Positions 24,701 to 39,700 of a DNA stretch of 64,000 bases are shown here, piece by piece. Every line of letters begins with the position of its first letter. Position 1 is the stretch's first letter. The notes under the pieces are model-generated. The model did no database searches. It was given only the letters and a program-made list of their open reading frames with translations, and was not told where the DNA came from. A program made the position numbers and the translations under genes. The DNA lies in contig OX387605.1 of assembly GCA_947568835.1 (NCBI GenBank), forward strand, positions 16,868,418-16,932,417, given 5' to 3'. The DNA comes from Protonemura montana. Its lineage: Eukaryota; Arthropoda; Insecta; Plecoptera; Nemouridae.

Positions 24701-27700
24701 GAGATAGAGAGCGATAGAGGAAACGAGAGATGCTGCACAAGCCGAGCAACTTACTTTTTAGCTCTGAGAAGCACTCTACGTTCTTAATTGCCTAAATAAT
24801 ATTACGGTTAGACTCTGTAGGTACGTTTCTAAAAACATACCGAAACTTCGTAAGCGACAGTAATATTTCTTTTAACCTAGCAACGAGATTCTATAGTTTT
24901 CAAGTAATAATTAGATTTCCTAGTAAATTGCAAATCGAAACCAAAACAGCGAACTAATTTATACTCTGATCAGAAAATATTTATAAATGTTCCACTAACA
25001 CCGCACCAGGTGCAGCTCTATGTTACATGCTTTTCTTACCCTCAATTCAATCCTGCGACGTAGGATTTTAGCTTTCATCTCAATACCGATTACAATTGAT
25101 GCTCGGCATAAACCCAGCCCTTCGGACCATACCCAACATTACGTGCACATGTCACACACACATTACGACACCTACATTGAGGTGCATGCCTTGTTTTGTG
25201 TTTTATTGATGTGGTGTCGAGTCTGCGGTGAAAATTTGACTCAATTATTGGGACAAAGACGTCACCGACCAGCGTACACAATAACGTCGAGCGAGGTGCA
25301 GGGTAGCAGGCGCTATATTTTGCCGCATAGCGCCTATGTATATGAATAATTCCAGGGCTGGTCCATGCCCTACTCAATGGCTTTATGCAAGAATAGCGCG
25401 TGAAAGTGTGAAAGACGATGCATATAGCACGCTACAAAGAGAAGTGTTACATGAAAGCTCATTATGTACCGTTCCTTAATGCATACAAGTTGTTAATGTG
25501 GTGTTAAACTACCTGAAAGTTAATTGGTGGTGGTATTGAAGAAAAGAGGCGAGGATGAATTTACCTTGAAGTGTAGTTGTGACTTAATTAATTGGGGATT
25601 ATAATAAATCAAATTGTATGTTTACTCCAACAATTATTGGGAACTGGATGCAACTTGGATTATGTAACTATAGGTGCAATGACCTTGAAAATGCTTTGAC
25701 GTGATTTGCTGCAAGTTTACCACGCGGAAAATGTGATCCTAGTAGAAAAGAGACACAAGGAAACACATCTAAAAACCTACCCTTTTTACAAGCACTAGCT
25801 CATTTAATTCGTATTCATGTCCGCAGGATCCGCGGCTCTCTTCCTATTCAACGTTTTTCTTATCGAATTCCATGTTTTCTTATTTCATTTCTACGGCAGC
25901 AGCATCATCATCAAAGTGCAGTGTGTATTTTCGTGGAAACTTTCCGAGTTTGTTTTCCTTTCGAATGAACTAGGCGTGGTCGGTGGCTCATTGTTTATCT
26001 ATGATGAAGTTGGTTCCTTCGTATCACGACTTCCAGGCCTGGGGCTTGACTACTTGATGCATTGATGATTCGATGTATGCGTGTAACAAACACTGCCCTT
26101 TCCTGATGCCCTCACGACCACACACTTAAAGAAACTCTAGCATCCCTAGCTGGCAGCGGTACAGCCAGCACGACCTCATCGTTACAATATTGAAAGTAAT
26201 TAAAAACATGTCTCATTTTGTTTGAAATCTTATTTAAATTGCAAACGCTTGCAATTCGCGGGGTATTTTATTATTATGAACACTACTTCTGTCTCAAAAA
26301 TTGATGCCCAAATGGGGACCCGTCTGGGCATCAATTTTTGAGACGCTGGAAGTGTTCATAATAATAAAATTTCTCGTTTTCTTTTTTTATGCTTCACGCA
26401 CCTACGCTCTTGTCATTTGTAGAAATAGCTGTGGTGCAGTATAGGTACTAAGCATAGTATCCAATCTGTTTGATTTATTTTTAGCTGAAAACCACCGCCT
26501 ACGACGCGTTATGTGATTAAAAATGTTCTTTTAGACGTTGTCTCTTTTTAAAAATTCGTGAAAACGTCAAGATGCAAAACTTTCCTAATACTTGACTAAT
26601 CCAGTGAAATCCAGTGACAGGCAGAACATTTGTCAAACGTACGTCACAACAGCTTTTCAGAACTGCCTTAAGTCCTAATAACAGAACAAGGCAGCAGCGG
26701 CAGCAGCAGCAGCCGGAGAAGGATTTAAACCCCTGGCGAGACAAGCTGAAAGATTGCCCGGCGCTTTGGGCCCAGCGAACACCAAAACTCAACCCCTTTT
26801 CCCCCACAACCACCCCCGCACACATACTCACACACACAAATTCACCCTTAAGTGGGGCACTTTTGAAAGAAATGACAAGTTATGGCTACCATGTATTCTT
26901 CTTGCCTTCTTTTTTTGTGCAAGATCATTTTTGAATTTATTTTTCTGTCTATTTAATGATGTTATTTGTAACGAGTCTGAAAATGGTCTCTTTGGCTTGT
27001 GTAACTCTTTGGGTTTGAGGGTCGTGATATCGTCTGATCACATTGTGATAGTTCTTTATTAGATGAACCATCTTATATTATAAGAAAAAAAAAAGATTCC
27101 CTATAATCTTCTCCTAAAATGACATCTTTTTCGCATTTGCGCCTCACCCAGATTTATTCATGGTCCATCAAGCAGCAAAATGTGATCGAAAAAATGTAGG
27201 TTACTTCCATATCTAAACTTTGAGGTGGGTATCTAGAAAACGTTCCTTCCTGCAAAGTTGAAATGCACTGGTGGTTTAATTTAATTGACAGTCAAGTCAA
27301 TCTAGTACGTGTCTTCATCTAGCAATTAACTTTATAGAACTTGTGAGTTTCGCAAGCCATTAATTCACCTGTGACAAGCACATGCTGAAAGGCGCATTTA
27401 AATAATTTTAATTAGCTCACAATTATCTAGCTTTGCCAAGCGGTTTTCAAATCCTGAGACTTGCTACATACCTTTCTTGTCGCAGCCAAACGAATTGAAT
27501 TAAAAGATTGAGTATATCATTTCCTTGTTAACTCGCAAAACTTATTTAACAGGGGTTTATGAGCTCCCCAAAGAGTTTTACCGCCAAAGGTAAAGCCAAA
27601 ATCGAGTTTAAAAACATTTTTGGGTGACAAATTTAGCAGTCGATTCGTATATAAGGCGCGTTGAAAATGGTATAGGGATGTCACTCAAAGATAGAAATTA

Positions 27701-30700
27701 ACTGACGTGAAGCGAGTGATATATATCTCTCTTCGAGCTGCTACGTCCTTCCTTCCGTCCTTCCGTCGGTTTGTCAACGGAACGGCGACAGCGTCGCGAC
27801 GTCGGCTCGTGGAAATGAACTCCAGAACTAACTTCTTGTGTCACTTTAATCCACACCTGTCGGCGGCGAGCGTCGCGACGCCCGGCACGACGCCCGGCAC
27901 GACGCCCGGCAACACCGCTATGCACGCCGACGCTGGAAAATGGGGTATGCAAATACCGCCGTCTGTTCCCTATCATTGGCCACGAAAGTATTTTTCCTCG
28001 TCACCTTAAAAACGATGTCCTTTAGCTGGGGGAAAACGGAGACTTTTTTCCAGTAAAATATTTATTAATTTTTTTTCTTCGTCGGGTATTTTGTGAGGCA
28101 TAATATGAAATGCGCTTACATTTTTAGACATATCTTGCTTAGAAATAGCTTATCAGGGTTCTTCACGAGCTCGACTTTGCTTAGGAAGTTTTCTTATGTT
28201 TTTATAAACACTTTTCTATGTTGATTGGCTGGAGTGAAGAAGTAAACTATGCCAAGCATAGAAACAAACAAAACAATTGGCTTGCTTACATCTAGCGACA
28301 TTTTAGCGAGGAGAGCGACATTTTGAAATCGAGGTGGACCAAAAGTTAAGCTGTAGAATAGAAAGATGTAAGGCATGATATTTATCATGTGACCGGAAAT
28401 TAGTCCCTTCCCCTCCCTCCCCGCCCCCTTCCTGGTAAAAACCTCCCCGAAAACTCCAAGATGGCGGCAACCGACCCGGAAAAGGTTGCAAGAAAATCCT
28501 CGCTCGAAGGGACACATAGGCATCCCGCAATTCTCTGCTTACTAGACAATCTCGGCTGAGGGAACTTGATCGGGCGGAAAGAAGAAGGAAATGGTTTAAA
28601 AAATGAAGTTTTAATGTGAAACAGCCTAAAAAAGCGGACACTAAATTTTCGGTTATTCTTGTACGTATTGTTAAAGATTTCTGATAAATTCGTATCGACA
28701 AAGTATTCATTTTATCTGTCACCGCACTTCATTAGTAATTTGTTCGCGATTATCAACAGAATATCACTTTTTCGCGTTTGCTTTAATTTCAATGTAAGAA
28801 TCGGCTTCGAATAAAAAATGAACAAGGTCATTTATACCAATGTTAAAGGTGGTCTTATTAAGCTCTGGTCGAATTGATTAGAAGAACTTGTTAACAAATG
28901 AAGATAATTAAAACTACACCGAACTTTATTTTAATTAATATTAATTGCCTTAAAACCTGTATAATTCTCGAAGGTAGCACACGGTTTTCAAAGACTTAAC
29001 TTATCGCGACTGCTTCCCCACGTGACAACTAGTCAAGAGTGACACATCTTTCTGACCAAAAGGTGTTTCTCGGGCTGTGACTTGGTTTCTTCTCTTTTTC
29101 GGCTACCAAGCATGAGATATGTGAGACATATCGCATTCCTCGAGGTAACATAATCAATCCACCTCTGGACTGGAAGCTGGAACCGAGGCACTGCGAACTG
29201 GAAGACGGAGCCGGGAATCCCGTCTTCCGGAAACCAAACCATTCCGCTTTTAGGGATCACGCTAAAGTTAAATGTTTCGTAAAAAATATGACCGCTAGGG
29301 TGGAAAACGTTACGAGATGAAACGTAGACTGCGAAAGGGTTGGTATTTTAAGAGATCGCTGTAACCACCCACGCTTTTGAGTTTATTGTAATGTTAATAA
29401 TTTTAAACAAAGGCTTCGGATTTTTTTTTTTTAATTTGTTCCAATCCATTAGAATGCTTCTTATGTTACATCTGTCACAGTTTGTGCAAGATGTCAATCT
29501 AAAACTCTCAAGATCTTTATATTTTTGTTCGGTTGGCGTTGTAAATCCAACAGAGAGGAAGTTATTGCATCTTCATTATGATTGGAGCAAAGTCAATTAC
29601 TCGGTACAGCAGTAGTAGCACGCTGACTGATAATCACGTTATCACTCTAATTCCAATGCAATTAGCGCGATGTTAGAGGCATCTGTCTGCAGAGAGTGCA
29701 GCGAACGTGGAAATTGAAACAAAACTCGAAACAGCTGATGTGAAATCATCCCAAATAATTGAAACGTTAATATCGATTACAATGTCTCTTTTTATTTTGA
29801 TAAATATAGTATAAAATCGCAAGAAATCATACCCCAGAAACCAATAAACCGATATCATTATTCGATTGACAGACTATAGACCGAGAGTATAGCAATAAAT
29901 TTCAGTCGAATCAGAATAACTGGGCCAAAAGTGCGTGGTTTGACTCCAGCCTTCAGTAAAATGACACTTAAAATCTAGCTTTAACTCGAGCATCCGTTCA
30001 TTTTTTTATTTTTTTATTCCCCACTTAACGATATTGCTCGGTTACGGAAACTCGGATTCATTAAATTGACATCGCGTTTTTAGGTAATGAGCTTGGAGCA
30101 CGAAATCTGATTAGGCTTTTTTCTCCTGAGTGCCGGGCGATATAAATGATTGGCACATGATTGAGATTATCGTTCTGTCTATACTCCGAGCTGGCCATTC
30201 TGGCTAGAAGGGCTGAAGCTTTCAATCATCCTCCGACAAGCTGTCAACCCGGAGATTTTTCCAATAGGACCGTGATAAATGTGGGTCCATGGCATTCTCC
30301 ATAGACACGAGTAATGGAAAGCATTACTATTACAATGTCGGTACCAAATTCTGACGTTTCTATTAGTTCTGATAAAGGTTTTGAGAGATAGAGCGTACGA
30401 GACGAATGGATAGTCACGATTAAATCGTAAAAAAACGTTGCAATGAATAATTGATTTAAAAAGCGGTACAGATTTGCATGAGTTTGCACTGAGGTGCTAC
30501 TCGGGGAAACCCTCGATATATTGCTAAATTCACTGCGCCAAGGAGATGTTACTACAAAGATATATCTATATAGAACATCACAATGCTAGGAAATGGGAAC
30601 TAATTTTTCTCGCTTTTCTCGCTTTTCACAGTGGAATACCTCATAGATATTTTACTATTTGCGTAGTTTCTCACCGACTTCAAGTCCAAGTATAATCATC

Positions 30701-33700
30701 GAGTATTGCAAATCAACTCCACAGGTTTTGCAGAGAGATTGCAGATTTGAAGTTACATTCGTTTTTAATTTTACACTATTTTGTTATTTACTTTGATTCA
30801 AAGCGATGTCACACTCAAGCAAAAACCCGTGTGCAGGCCAGAATTATGATTAAAAGACACGTGTACAACGTACGCTGCAAGTATGTTCGCTCAATTTATA
30901 CCCTCAGCAAATAACGCTAGTAAATAAAGTTAGACGTGCACATTCGCGATGTCATGATTTTCCCAGACGTTTAAAAACCGTTTTCGGTCTTCATGCTTTG
31001 ATGTAATTAGCAATTACCAAAGCTATGTAATTAAAATATTTGTGTCCCGTTCAGTCTCTGTAGATGTGTACTACGCCATCTCTAGCGTACGGGTCAAGCT
31101 GCATTTGATACGGGCAACTTCATCCCCTGGCTATGAAGGGTTAATTCAAGTTAGCATACGGACTCAGACATTCGCATGTCGCGTCGGGACTACACCACTT
31201 TATATGCGTGCTCCGACGCTGTGCACATATACGTTTACCTCCATAAACTGTGTTTACCATATCAAACCACGAATTACGTTTCAGACTGACTGCATGCCAC
31301 ATCATCTACATGTGTGTATGTGGGTGTGGTGGCTACCTCACATAGTAACAGAGCTAGCTTTTAGATCCTACCCTTCATCACAAAGACAGAGCAGGTAGTA
31401 CTTTTTGCAATGACTTTTGGTGCCTAACCATTCTACGAGTCATGTAGTCGTAATTAGGGTACCTGGAGCTAAATTAATTATCATGTTACTTAATAAAGGC
31501 AAAGTCGATTTGTGCCTACCCAACTCGGGTCCAATTTGCGTTGACTCTCTGCAAAATTGGAGCAATTTCAATTTACATGGATCCTTCCTTCCGCACATTA
31601 AACGAGATTACAGTCGAATAAATCATATAACTTGGGTTTTCTTATTTGTCTTTCTCGTGCTTATAGTGGTACGGTTTAAGTTTGACTTATTCACGGTTGA
31701 CCTAATTATTATATTCACGTTCAGGCATCGCTGGATTACCAGGAATTACCTTAAGAAAGGAGTAAAATGTCGGTTAATAACGTTTTGCCACGCTTATATC
31801 GCAATCATTCTCATAACTTGACGCTCTTTGATATTCAAATTTCACCAACTTTCATCCATGATTCTCTTTTTATCTTCCATAGGTATAAATTCAACTCGGC
31901 CAACCTTTTCCACTAGGGTTTGTATTAGTTTGCCGCGCTTTGTCCCACAAAATAAGGGGGTATGGTAACAGCACTTATTCAAGCTACCGGCTACCAACTA
32001 ATTACGCAACGAAAAGCGCCGACGGGATTTCCAGTTTGTTGAGAGCGTGCTCGGGAGTACGTATTTCAGGAGATGTAACATGATTTAGTCCTCATAATAC
32101 CCGTGCCGTGCACGATGCTCGGCAAGGTAATATCAGCAAATAGTAGCAAGCTTGTTAGATCAAGTTGCTTTCAAAAAGTAACCTCTTCTTGTATCTGTGT
32201 GCTAGCTGCGAGCTATGAAGGATAAAATGCTTCAACTTTAGTCTCCTGTGAATCAGAGATGAGTATCGGAAAGACAAACGTTAACCATAAACCAGACGCG
32301 TAATTTATAGTTTATCGATGAGATTGTTTCTTCTAGCTTTATTTCGTAGTCATAATAATGTAGTTTTAGATTTCGATCGGTAGCGAGAGTGCAGACCAAA
32401 CCGAGAATGGGATTTCATTAAAAGATATGGCACCAAATGCCGACAAGATGAAGATGCCATCGGCTCCGCTTCGTATCTCTAACGTATTCTAATCTAATTA
32501 TATTTATTATTTCACTGTTATCGGCAAGTTACTTCAGGTATGTTTTCAGATTGATTTGTAAATATGAAATAGCTGTAAAATTTAGTATCGCCACATCTCA
32601 CGTAACGACACACCTTCGATTATAACATTTTTATGCACAAGAAACGATAAATTCAAGCCCATAAGCTTTCAAGCCTCAAACGCTATACCCACTCCCTGAA
32701 AAAGTTATTCGCCACACAGGCACATGGCTGACAAAGCGCGGGCATATTTAAGCGTCTTACGTCAGCACCCGGCTGCTGTACGCCATTCAATGCGAGTCTA
32801 TTTGCACTAAACATCACCAGAGCGTAGGGTCGGCATTTTTATTACCATAAACCGTTTATTTGCCATCATCCGTTGTCCAGTCCAGCGTCTACATCTCAAT
32901 CCGACGTCAGCCGTGTGTGTTACCAGCAACAGATTTCTTCCCCCAAAGTATATTTTAAGCTGATAGCTTCGATACGTGTGCATAGAGTAGAAACCTGCTG
33001 CTATCTTTTGATAATTTACCTCCAATAATGTCCGCCGAATCCACGACATGTCCACGCTTAATGGGTATTGTTGTGCTCGAGGAGGTTTACTATAATGGAG
33101 GCAAGCGGCGGAAACGCTTAGGGGCGACATTGGACGCCGTTTCCTGGTGAATTGTAAATGCAGAAGGGGGTGCTCTATAACTTCTCGCTGGTCAATGGAG
33201 CATTGAAATCAGTAACGCATTGTGTCGTCGGTCGGCATCGTCGTCGTCGTCGTCTACGTCGTGATTAAATTATAATAATAGATAATGGATTACTTTTTCT
33301 TGATGGTAATTATGGGAAATGGGCTAACTTCCAAATTGTATGGCGTAGGATGTTGGCCTGACATTTGAATTCTTGACATTATTTTGTGTTCCTATTGAGG
33401 AACCTGTGCAACGTTTGTCAAAACTTATGTCAAAACTTCCATACACTTTTTAAGTATGTAGAAGCGCAATCTTTCTCTGCCCATTGATTTAAATAAGGTT
33501 TCACGGAACAAACATGATGCATTTGTTTTATTGACGGTCTTTCACAGCCACATTAAGTAATCAACAGTCAGTCAAACAGTTAGTCAGTCTGATTGATTGT
33601 TGCCAAACAAATAACAAATTAACAAACTGTTCGGCTCTTAACAAACCACTAAAAAACCGGCCGTTAATCTCGTTTCTGGATTGCCTTTATCAGCACTCTG

Positions 33701-36700
33701 ATACGCGAATGGTTTCATTCACACGTTGTGCACATTCTGACTAGAAAGCCGGCCATCAAGTTACTTCTCCGGCTAATGGTGCTATGATTGCTTCTGAAAT
33801 CGTTAGCCGTGCGGCGCGGCGTCTTCAAAAGCTTCTGCTTGATCCCACAACATCTCACACAATAAGACGTTCCATCGAGGGGGTGGAATTGGCTCAGACG
33901 AGGCTGCCACTTAGCGGTAATATCTGGCCCAGATCGATAGCAATTAGTGTTCTAATGAAGCTTGATGATGCTAAACTCGAGCTTAGCTCACCAAATAAAT
34001 TATAAGCGTATGCAATAACATTTGCATATTTTTATCATTAGGGTGAAAAATATTTTTCTAGCCGCAATATAAATATAGAAGGTAGGCTTTAGTAGATCGT
34101 CTGGCGAATTTAGTGCAGCAATCGTAATTATTATTAACTAAAATAACAGTTCTAAACTAGTTACGAATGTTTACACAATCTACGTCCAGTAGGTAGTCTA
34201 CTTTGTTATAGCAATTAACAAAGGGGTTGGTCACACCTTTCACACCATATTTCATCAAATTTACACCGATTTAATCACAGGCGTAAGCAGAAATTATAAT
34301 TGTTTGGAGTAAACATGTCTGAAACACCACGAATTGTCATGTTAGTTTGCAATCTAATACATGAACTTAGTTTCGGATGTTATTGCTTTGTATTATTTCG
34401 TTCCGACATGTCTTAATAGCAGCACAGCCACCGTTACTAACGTGATTTGTCTTATTTAACGTTGGAATTACAACGAATTACAAAGTTCACGTTCTGTTTC
34501 TCTAGCGTCTCACTCAAGTTTTCCTGCCAAGTTTTCGCTTCGAGTATAAATGTAGCGAGCGGAGTAACTGTACCGGATAAATTATGCCGTGCCGTGTACG
34601 TCTTATTCCATTGGTGCGATCGCGTGGTTCCTCCTCGGTGACAATCTTTCTTCTCTGTGTTGCACGGGTATAGCATTTGTTTGCCCATGGACGTATGTAG
34701 CACTACAGCAGAGCTGCGTTGGTTTCGATTGATTTCGCAATTCAAATGTAAGGTGTACAATAGGTGAATAATATATCATAACAAATTAATGGAGCGTCGT
34801 TTTGGTGTACTAGTGTAAAATAAATGTGTTTCGATATTCATGCTAGTAAATAAATACTTCGAGAGTTGTAATATTCAAACGATTAAATTCAAAATCTATA
34901 CCCATCAAATTTACTGTAAGTCATATGATATTTCCACAAATTTAATTTCAACTAATTATTCAGTTCGACGGTTTTATATTACGGCAAATGACATCAGTGT
35001 ATTCTATTGTGCATGAGGTTGAATAATGGAGAACCGATGTGATGCGGGTTGTCTGGTTATATAATCTTATTATTGTTCAAGATGCTGCTGGATACTTCCA
35101 TTTGACGCTAGGTAAACTTTCTGAACATCGGCAAGCTCTTGCTCTCTGTCTCTTAAAACATGTCTTAAGATCGGCATCGCAATGCAAAGCAAGAATTTCC
35201 TAGAACATGTCTTGCAATAATAAGGCCATAGAGAAGGAGCTTATGTAAAATTACATTACTCTGGCTCAGTACATTAGAAGCCTCTATTTCAACTAGAAAT
35301 TTACGCATGTGAATAGTGATAATTCCTTTTGAATTGAGGAACTAACTTGGACTTCTGACACGAATTTTCTTGACGTGGGCGTTTGAAATAGCACCACACA
35401 AAATCATGAATGCTCATATGAATCGAAATTTAAATCAAATTTTAAATTATATGGATTCTAAAGAAGACTTAATAATCCGTGGTTAGACATTGAATTGATT
35501 GAACTTAAATATTCCGAGGGGTAGATGGTTTTCTTTGTGTATTGGGTGCCCAATACGCTAAGATCGAAAGTGGAACTAATACCTATCTTCATTCGCATTC
35601 TTTTATGGTTTCATAAAACTTTATAAATAAATTAGGCGACTTGGACGAGAGCTGACGTTGACTTCAGAGCTGAGCAGAAGCAGAGGCATCAGTGAAATAT
35701 AATCTCGAATAAGTCCTCGAGATATATTATCCCCTTCCCCATCCCATACCCATCCACCCACCCACTCAACCACCCATAGGCACAAGAAATCACCCAACTA
35801 GACCCACCCAAAGAGTTCGAGTTGTTTGTGAAATGACGAACTCGTCCACTTCTTGATAAAAATATAAGATTTTTTTTCATCTTTTTGTGTGAGAAAATAT
35901 TTTTAGTTCTGTGGAGGAAAAAAAATGCTTTGGCTTGGCGGATTTTCATCGAGCAGCGAAACGTCAGAGTCGGTGAAATGTTTTCATCTGGATATAACTG
36001 ATCACGGGTATGATTCTTACCACTCAGTCTCACCATATCTCGACGGCGTCGACTGGGCCTTGTTTATCCCAGCCCTTGGAGATGCCTTGTGTGTATTTTG
36101 CCTTGGGCGTAGGGTACTATTGCCTCTTCCACAAGTCTGAAAATGAAAGCGAAGACAGTGAGTGGCTTTTAGTGACACAAACAATAATTGCAACGAATAA
36201 CAATAATTCAGATGCTTTTTGCGTTAGCCAATCATTGTATACTCTGCTGACTGATTGAAAAGATACGACCCAAATGAAAATACCATTGTTACATTATTAT
36301 TAATGGTAGAAGCAGTCCTATTGCGAAGCTGCCCAGTTGTCTCCATAGCCCGTTATATTTATTTTTTTATCTCAGCTCAGATAATTTGTTATTTATTGAT
36401 CTACGATATTCTTCACGCTTCAACTGTCTTTACATTAATCTTTAACTGGCGTATCCTTAGAAGCACTGTTTAATTCGTGAAAAAGTGTACGCTTATGGAA
36501 TTCACTGAGAAAAATCAAAAGCAAAGTACGTGGCTAGAATGAAACTCCATCAATGATACTGTAAAGAGTGGGTAGGCGTCATACTCAATTCAACATGCAT
36601 CCGCTGCATGTTCTTCATGCGACTCAATAACAATTTACTTTTACAAGTATGAAGCTTGGTTGGTCAACCCCAGTTATTTCAAATAAAAGTATCCATTACA

Positions 36701-39700
36701 CCATTGCACTAGTAAGAAATGACGGTATTTGCTTTGTGGAATTCTCGAATTTCTTCTAGTTGTAGATTTCAAGCTCTCATACGCTTCCATTGATACGAGG
36801 AGGGCCAAACTACCCTTATCACCACGCGAAAACAGCCGCTGCACGGGAAAACCACAAAAAATAAATCCAGCTATCTTTGATATTGTCTGTAGTCCGTGTG
36901 CAGTGTATACATACGTACTGCAAAACGTCGAAATAAAACTTTTATTTCGCATTCGGCGGTATTGCTTCCAAGATTTCGAGTTTAGGAAGATGCTTCCATG
37001 CCTTCTTGCTGTATTGACCTACTAACTTGGCTGCTGAATTGTATCCAAAATGATAAAATCTCTTGGTTTTCATCTAAAAAAAACTCATACTGCACACGCC
37101 CCATCTGGGATTTCCACTTGAAATATTCTCTATTCCCACTTCTTCCCATCTTTTTATTGACCAATTCCCTCTATACTCGTTTTTGCTCCCTCTCACACGT
37201 CATATCTCCTCGCCGTTCTGTGGTAAGCCAGACGTCAAAGAAGCGTCCCCTTCTCTTCTCGTCTCTGTCGTTCACTCTGTTTGACCATTCTTTCAGTTCT
37301 CCTATCTCATTTACGACATTGAGTGCATCCCAAAAATTTCCCTTGCGGTGCATACAGTGCCAATCCACAACTGTATTTTCCATAAGAAAATGACTCCCCG
37401 TGAAAACTAGGCGAAAACTAGTCGACCGCGATACATAATATTGTGTGCACTGATCGAAGGTTTCATCTCAACATTATTTTACTACATAAGACTTACTTCC
37501 AATGGGTTTCAACCACTTCGGCAAAATTCCAAAAGCTTAGTAAACCTCCAAAAAAAAACGTTAGAGTTATGGGCTCAATGAAGACGTTTCACGTTTAGGA
37601 AAGCTGTCCATCTTTCTCCACGTTCTCATGACGTCTAGAAATGGAATCTTTCTTTCAAGAACCTCGGGGAAATCATGCTCTACCTGCTTGCCTGCCTGCC
37701 TGCCTGGCTGGTAAACTCGTCCCCGTGAAGCACCGGCATTTCTACACCTTCTCGATTTAATCAGCTCAGACTAAGCGCCCAGAAGCGACATGGAATGCTC
37801 ATTTCCCACCCTGCATATTATCTTTAATGGATATTAATATGTCTTGCTTTGGGTACATAATAAGTATAGTCTTGTGTGGTATTCGCCGCTATCACGTTTC
37901 TCTATCGAATGTTGAATGAAGACGTGATGTTGTGGGGATAGCGCTGGCTGGCTAAATTATTGAAACATACTGACTAGCCTTTTTTTTTTACTTTTTTGTC
38001 GACATGAAACATTGCTGATTTTGTGTCAAAAGATGAGAGAAACAAACCTCTGAGCAAAACCATCTCGTAATTGAAAATATGGTAATGCAACTCAAAAGTT
38101 GCATTTGGTAATACACTATTATCTTCGTGAAACCTCTAGAGAGTTGATAATATTTCAGCTTCATGGTTTGATTGCAAGGGAGTGGATCTTGTTCAAGCAT
38201 TGGTTCATTAAGGTTTGCCAACATTGGCTTAAATATTTGCTCTGCAAAATTGAATACTGCTTCTGAACATAGTTTTCGAATTTCGACCAAAGATTGAGGA
38301 TAAACTTGGGATGAGGATTTAGAAAACTCGTCGAAAATTATTTAATCCCAATTTTACTTCCTGGGGCCATCATTAAGAAATTGTGTTTTCGGAAAAGCGA
38401 AAAATCGTCTTGGCGCAGACTGTACTGCCACGTGAAAAGAACTCGGTTAAATTTTCTGAATTCGCAAGCCATAAAATGCGTCAGAAAATCCAGTTCTGTC
38501 TTCACTTTCTGTTTTATAGCACATTTAACTACTGCAGGGACATCAGCTAGTGATGGGATGACTTACTTACTTACCTTTCTTTTCCTTTTAACTCTTTTTA
38601 CTTTTCAATCTAAATACAGAGTTTATTTTTATTGTGATTTCAATGAAATGAATCTGCTTGATATTCAGATTCGTCGTGCAAGTAAAGTCAAGCTGAATGC
38701 CATCAAGAAGATTTGTTCTCTTCGAGAATTCAATCAATCTTTGCTCCAGTCGACGCAGTGGTATACGTTCCATTTCCTAGCAGTCTTTGAAAAGATCTAC
38801 CCTGTTTAATCTCTCATCATGAAGGATCAGTACTTTTGACAACTTGTACAGTCCAATCCGAGAGCACGGCCCGGTTGAGGACATTTTTCAAGGAAAATGA
38901 AATAGTGTGAGAAAGAGAGTGTGAGGATTGTCAATAGCCTGATTTTCTCGAGTTATTGAAAATACAAGAAGTTTATTTCCAATTTATTTGCTATTGTGTA
39001 CCAAGAAAAAATTGAAGAAAAACTTCTCCATTTAAAGCTTGAGGGGCTATGTGACATGCAGTTTTATTTCTATGTGTGAATTCCCAGCTAGGTTATGGCA
39101 GGAACGTTTGCAAATCAAATTGTAAAGTTAGATTTTGTGTGATGGTATATTCGGTCGGTGGGGTGGCGATGGTGGTATGGGGTGTGGGGTAGGTTGAAAC
39201 GATTTCGCAAACCTCCCTGTGACGTCATTTCCTCCTCCAGACGGCGCCTGACATTTATCCTGATCCCTGTCACCGCCCAATCGTCAACTCATGCCCCCCC
39301 CCCCCCCCCCCCCCCTCCGAACTTTTGTTTATCCATGACAAACGTAAACATTTTCAAACCACTAAATTGAAAGGGCGTCCGCGCAAGTTTTACGTTAGAA
39401 GCCGAACACAACCACCGCGTACACGGCCGAACGGCTACTATTCTAGTGGAAATGGGACAACTTTGGATAAACATTTCGGAAGTTACGCAAACGTTTTGTA
39501 ATTTGGCCCAAAGAGCTAGATCAGAAATCGATATAGGCCCCTTTTTCGACGCCAAAAGAAACCACTAACTTTGATAAAACACTAACTTTGCAAGCACCGT
39601 TTGGCTGGAATGTTTTATTATTTGCCGATTTGTTTGTTACATCTCTACGAATCGTAAAATTTGCGAGAGATAATGTAATAATGTAACCATTTTTTCCGTC

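Noticed and set aside
26614..26934. Gln-rich open frame that looks like a polyQ protein
   Set aside because: The Gln run is a CAG/CGG microsatellite at 26690-26714; the remainder is low complexity with no domain.
31042..31821. Two long plus-strand open frames (118 and 134 aa)
   Set aside because: Atypical amino-acid make-up, no splice sites or domain, no conserved motif.
37988..38809. Open frames on both strands (142 aa plus; 100 and 61 aa minus) with fairly protein-like text
   Set aside because: No family likeness. The minus-strand pieces are separated by stops, and the one good donor-like site (AAAG|gtaagt near 38570) follows an in-frame stop.
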